Source: JAAZGD01 sp964383845 (GTDB taxonomy: Bacteria; Bacillota; Clostridia; Peptostreptococcales; Anaerovoracaceae). Taken from it: a stretch of 52,925 nt of DNA. Position 1 is the stretch's first letter; every line of letters starts with the position of its first letter. The stretch covers positions 1 to 52,925 of the forward strand of contig CAYLIF010000008.1 of the NCBI GenBank assembly GCA_964383845.1, read 5' to 3'. The translations under genes and the position numbers were made by a program. Of the stretch, positions 50,414-52,925 are shown piece by piece. The notes beneath the pieces were generated by a model. That model saw only the letters and a program-made list of their open reading frames with translations. It had not been told where the DNA came from and ran no database searches.

Positions 50414-51582
50414 AAAGAGCTATAATCATTGTTTTAGACAGCTTGGGTATAGGCGCACTTCCAGATGCAGGTGATTACGGAGATTTGGGGGCAGATACAT
50501 TTGGCCACATTTTAGAAAACTATTCTCAATTAAAAATTCCTACCCTTCTTGATTTAGGTTTTGGGAACATAGAGAACCTTGCTCAAGGAAAATTGAAACA
50601 AGAAAAAGTTAAAGGTTCATTCGCACGTTTGGCTGAAGCGTCTAAAGGCAAGGATACTATAACTGGCCATTGGGAAATAGCGGGAATTTATACAGAGCGT
50701 TCATTTAAAACATATCCCGATGGTTTTCCCGAAACATTTATGAAAGAATTTGAACAAGCGATTGGTAGAGAAACAATAGGTAATTACGCCGCTTCGGGCA
50801 CAGAGATAATAGAAGAGCTGGGTCCTGAACACGAAAAAACTGGCAAACCTATTATATACACCTCAGCAGACAGTGTTTTTCAAGTAGCTGCAAACACAGA
50901 TGTTATACCTTTAGAAGAACTCTACAAAATTTGCGAAACTGCTCGAGAAATGCTAGTTGGCGACCTTGCTTGTGGTCGTGTAATAGCAAGACCATATATA
51001 CTAGCTGATGGAAAACGAGTGCGTACTTCTGATAGAAAAGATTATGCGGTATCCCCACCATTACCAACACTTTTGGATGGCATAAAAGAATCGGGACAAA
51101 AGGTTAAAGCAATAGGCAAAATTAGCGATATATTTAATGGAAAAGGAATAACTGACTCTATTCACACTGAAAGCAATTTAGATGGTGTGGAGAAGACTAT
51201 TGAGGCTATAAAAGAAGAGTTTAATGGTCTGATTTTCACAAATCTTGTTGATTTTGATTCAAAGTTTGGACATAGAAGGAATGCTGTTGGGTATGGTAAA
51301 GCCTTGGAAGAATTTGATGCAAGATTACCGGAAGTAATAGAAAATATGAAGCAACAAGACATTCTATTCTTATGTGCAGATCATGGGAATGATCCTACTC
51401 ACCAGGGATGGGACCATACTCGAGAATATGTACCTCTCGTTGTATATGGAAAAGGAGTAAAGGCTGGGGTTAACTTAGAAACTAGAAGTTCTTTTGCTGA
51501 CATAGGTGCAACAATAGCCGAGTATCTAAGCACTCCAAAACTTCCCACTGGAGAGAGTTTTCTTTCATTAATTAGGAAATAG
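50410..51582 (+). CDS. deoB: phosphopentomutase
   Basis: Interconverts (deoxy)ribose 1-phosphate and 5-phosphate. The 390-residue alkaline-phosphatase-fold enzyme begins IIIVLDSLGIGALPDAGDYG (Mn2+ ligand D10), has SKGKDTITGHWEIAG with the phosphorylated Thr (about 78-92), YPDGFP, IYTSADSVFQVAA, NLVDFDSKFGHRRN (about 280-293), and metal-binding LCADHGNDPTHQGWDHTREY (about 320-339). It links nucleoside phosphorylase, encoded 15 bases downstream, to the pentose phosphate pathway; the split transketolase upstream uses related sugars. Confidence 0.97.
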   Translation: MKRAIIIVLDSLGIGALPDAGDYGDLGADTFGHILENYSQLKIPTLLDLGFGNIENLAQGKLKQEKVKGSFARLAEASKGKDTITGHWEIAGIYTERSFKTYPDGFPETFMKEFEQAIGRETIGNYAASGTEIIEELGPEHEKTGKPIIYTSADSVFQVAANTDVIPLEELYKICETAREMLVGDLACGRVIARPYILADGKRVRTSDRKDYAVSPPLPTLLDGIKESGQKVKAIGKISDIFNGKGITDSIHTESNLDGVEKTIEAIKEEFNGLIFTNLVDFDSKFGHRRNAVGYGKALEEFDARLPEVIENMKQQDILFLCADHGNDPTHQGWDHTREYVPLVVYGKGVKAGVNLETRSSFADIGATIAEYLSTPKLPTGESFLSLIRK

Positions 51583-51597
51583 TTAGGAGAATCAACC

Positions 51598-52905
51598 ATG
51601 GATATGATTGAAATCATTGAAAAAAAGAAACAAGGACAAGTTTTGACAGAAGAAGAAATAACTTTTTTTGTTCAAGGCTATACAAATGACACTATCCCAG
51701 ATTATCAGATGTCCGCATTACTTATGGCTATATATTTCAAAGGTATGAGCCGAGATGAAACATCATTACTTACAAAAGCAATGCAGTACTCTGGAGATAT
51801 AATTGACTTAAGCCTTATTCAAGGTATAAAAGTAGACAAACATAGCACTGGAGGGGTTGGGGACAAGACATCGCTGATAGTAGGACCCTTAGCCGCAGCC
51901 TGTGGTGTACCTATTGCTAAAATGAGTGGTAGGGGACTTGGGTTTACGGGAGGAACTGTAGACAAAATGGAATCAATCCCGGGTTTTCAAACTACGTTAA
52001 ATGAAAATGAATTTATAGATCTTGTAAACCGAGTAGGTCTTTCAATAATAGGGCAAACATCTCATGTCGCTCCTGCAGATAAGAAAATATATGCTTTAAG
52101 AGATGTCACAGCAACTGTTGATCAAGCTAGTCTAATTGCGTCAAGTATTATGAGTAAAAAACTGGCATCAGGAAGTGACGCAATAGTATTAGACGTAAAA
52201 TGCGGCAATGGAGCATTTATGAAAAACATGGAAGAAGCAGTAGCACTAGGAGAAATACTAGTAGCTATAGGTAAATCTGCGGATAAAAGAACAATAGTTG
52301 CCATTACAGATATGAATCAGCCCCTTGGAATGGAAATAGGAAATAGCAATGAGGTTATAGAATCAATTGAAACATTAAAGGGCAAAGGTCCTGATGATAT
52401 AACAGAACTATCTTTGTCTCTTGCAGGTATGATGATCTTTGCTGGCGAAAAAGCTTTCTCGCCAGAAGAAGGAAAACTAATGGCCAAAGAAGTTCTTGTA
52501 AATGGTAAAGCCCTTGAAAAAATGAAAGACTTCATAGAAGGACAGGGAGGGAACCCGGATGTGATTGAAGATTACAAGCTTTTTCCAAGGGCATCTCATT
52601 TCAAGGAAGTAAAAGGTCCAACCATGAATGGATTTATTACAGAAATATCTGCTGAACAGATAGGACTTGCATCTCAGCACTCTGGAGCAGGAAGAGCTAC
52701 TAAGGATGAAAAAATCGATTTATCTGCAGGTATATCTTTGAAGAAAAAAGTAGGAGACCCTTACAAAGATGGTGAAGTCTTAGCCCTAGTTTTCGGACAA
52801 GATATTGAAAAGGTAGAGAGAGGAGTCCAAGAGGCAGAAAAGGCTTTTACCATTGGTAAAAGCAGAGTAGAGCCCAAGGAACTAATAAAGAGAATATTAT
52901 CGTAA
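51598..52905 (+). CDS. pdp: pyrimidine-nucleoside phosphorylase
   Basis: Splits uridine, thymidine and deoxyuridine with phosphate into base and (deoxy)ribose 1-phosphate, which DeoB then converts. The 435-residue protein is complete within the window: N-terminal helical domain (EEEITFFVQGYTNDTIPDYQ), the phosphate site KVDKHSTGGVGDKTSLIVGP (about 80-99), KMSGRGLGFTGGTVDKMESI (about 110-129), the signature SIMSKKLASGSDAIVLDVK near 186, and a C-terminal RATKDEKIDLSAGI domain. Length fits Gram-positive Pdp (433). AGGAG lies eight bases before the ATG. Only 20 bases follow before the window ends. Confidence 0.96.
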   Translation: MDMIEIIEKKKQGQVLTEEEITFFVQGYTNDTIPDYQMSALLMAIYFKGMSRDETSLLTKAMQYSGDIIDLSLIQGIKVDKHSTGGVGDKTSLIVGPLAAACGVPIAKMSGRGLGFTGGTVDKMESIPGFQTTLNENEFIDLVNRVGLSIIGQTSHVAPADKKIYALRDVTATVDQASLIASSIMSKKLASGSDAIVLDVKCGNGAFMKNMEEAVALGEILVAIGKSADKRTIVAITDMNQPLGMEIGNSNEVIESIETLKGKGPDDITELSLSLAGMMIFAGEKAFSPEEGKLMAKEVLVNGKALEKMKDFIEGQGGNPDVIEDYKLFPRASHFKEVKGPTMNGFITEISAEQIGLASQHSGAGRATKDEKIDLSAGISLKKKVGDPYKDGEVLALVFGQDIEKVERGVQEAEKAFTIGKSRVEPKELIKRILS

Positions 52906-52925
52906 AAGAGATAAAAACCCGCCAA

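Overview
The window looks like chromosomal DNA from a low-GC, Gram-positive, probably spore-forming anaerobe of the class Clostridia (Bacillota). The evidence is the AT-rich sequence with strong AGGAGG-type ribosome binding sites, a SpoVB-family flippase, LTA-synthase-type enzymes, CsaB/TagA cell-wall genes, a ferredoxin-dependent 2-oxoacid oxidoreductase, split transketolase subunits and a YerC/TrpR-like regulator. No rRNA, tRNA, CRISPR array, phage or insertion sequence was recognised. Every gene except dinB lies on the + strand, which fits a leading-strand segment. No gene-free stretch exceeds about 300 bases apart from the 100-base run of N.

Layout. 1-5.1 kb: the end of a DUF2207 membrane protein, a 60-aa membrane protein, a terminator, then dnaE-pfkA. 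5.1-6.4 kb: dinB on the minus strand. 6.5-8.9 kb: a Usp-like protein, then an envelope operon (HdeD-like, AI-2E-family permease, PspC). 9.1-12.4 kb: two FAD oxidoreductases and cobO. 12.4-17.2 kb: a secreted GH26-like glycosidase, gpmI and a SpoVB-type flippase. 17.3-24 kb: mgtE, nnrD, a small secreted protein, DUF5693, csaB and a TagA-type glycosyltransferase. 24-30.2 kb: split transketolase, a four-subunit VOR/KOR-type oxidoreductase, a P-loop ATPase and ilvE, closed by a terminator. 30.3-36.9 kb: a ParA-like protein lacking the Walker lysines, ftsE, ftsX, an M23 hydrolase, recJ and an S41 protease. 37-41.1 kb: yerC, a phosphopantetheinyl transferase, an EamA transporter, an MBL hydrolase, tcdA, recX and an Smr protein. 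41.1-43.5 kb: a 29-aa membrane peptide, a helical protein of unknown function, a WYL regulator and a standalone CoaB. 43.6-48.5 kb: two LTA-synthase-like genes in tandem. 48.5-52.9 kb: rmuC, a metallophosphoesterase, deoB and pyrimidine-nucleoside phosphorylase.

Genes that probably work together. IlvE and the oxidoreductase form a branched-chain amino acid to acyl-CoA route that reduces ferredoxin. FtsEX with the coiled-coil M23 protein is a septal hydrolase module. DUF5693, CsaB and TagA point to secondary cell-wall polymer synthesis. DeoB and the nucleoside phosphorylase salvage pyrimidine nucleosides.

The most unusual locus is the LTA-synthase pair. The first protein ends in a domain that aligns with glycerophosphodiester phosphodiesterase but has lost the catalytic residues. 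The second replaces most of the usual membrane-spanning N-terminus with tandem 22-residue cationic amphipathic repeats encoded by a 66-bp minisatellite, and the N-run lies inside that minisatellite. Other points of interest are two genes (dinB and the first ltaS-like gene) whose ATG sits exactly where transcription should start (leaderless type), a possible -1 slippery site at the end of the oxidoreductase gamma gene, and the ParA-like protein without Walker lysines next to ftsEX.
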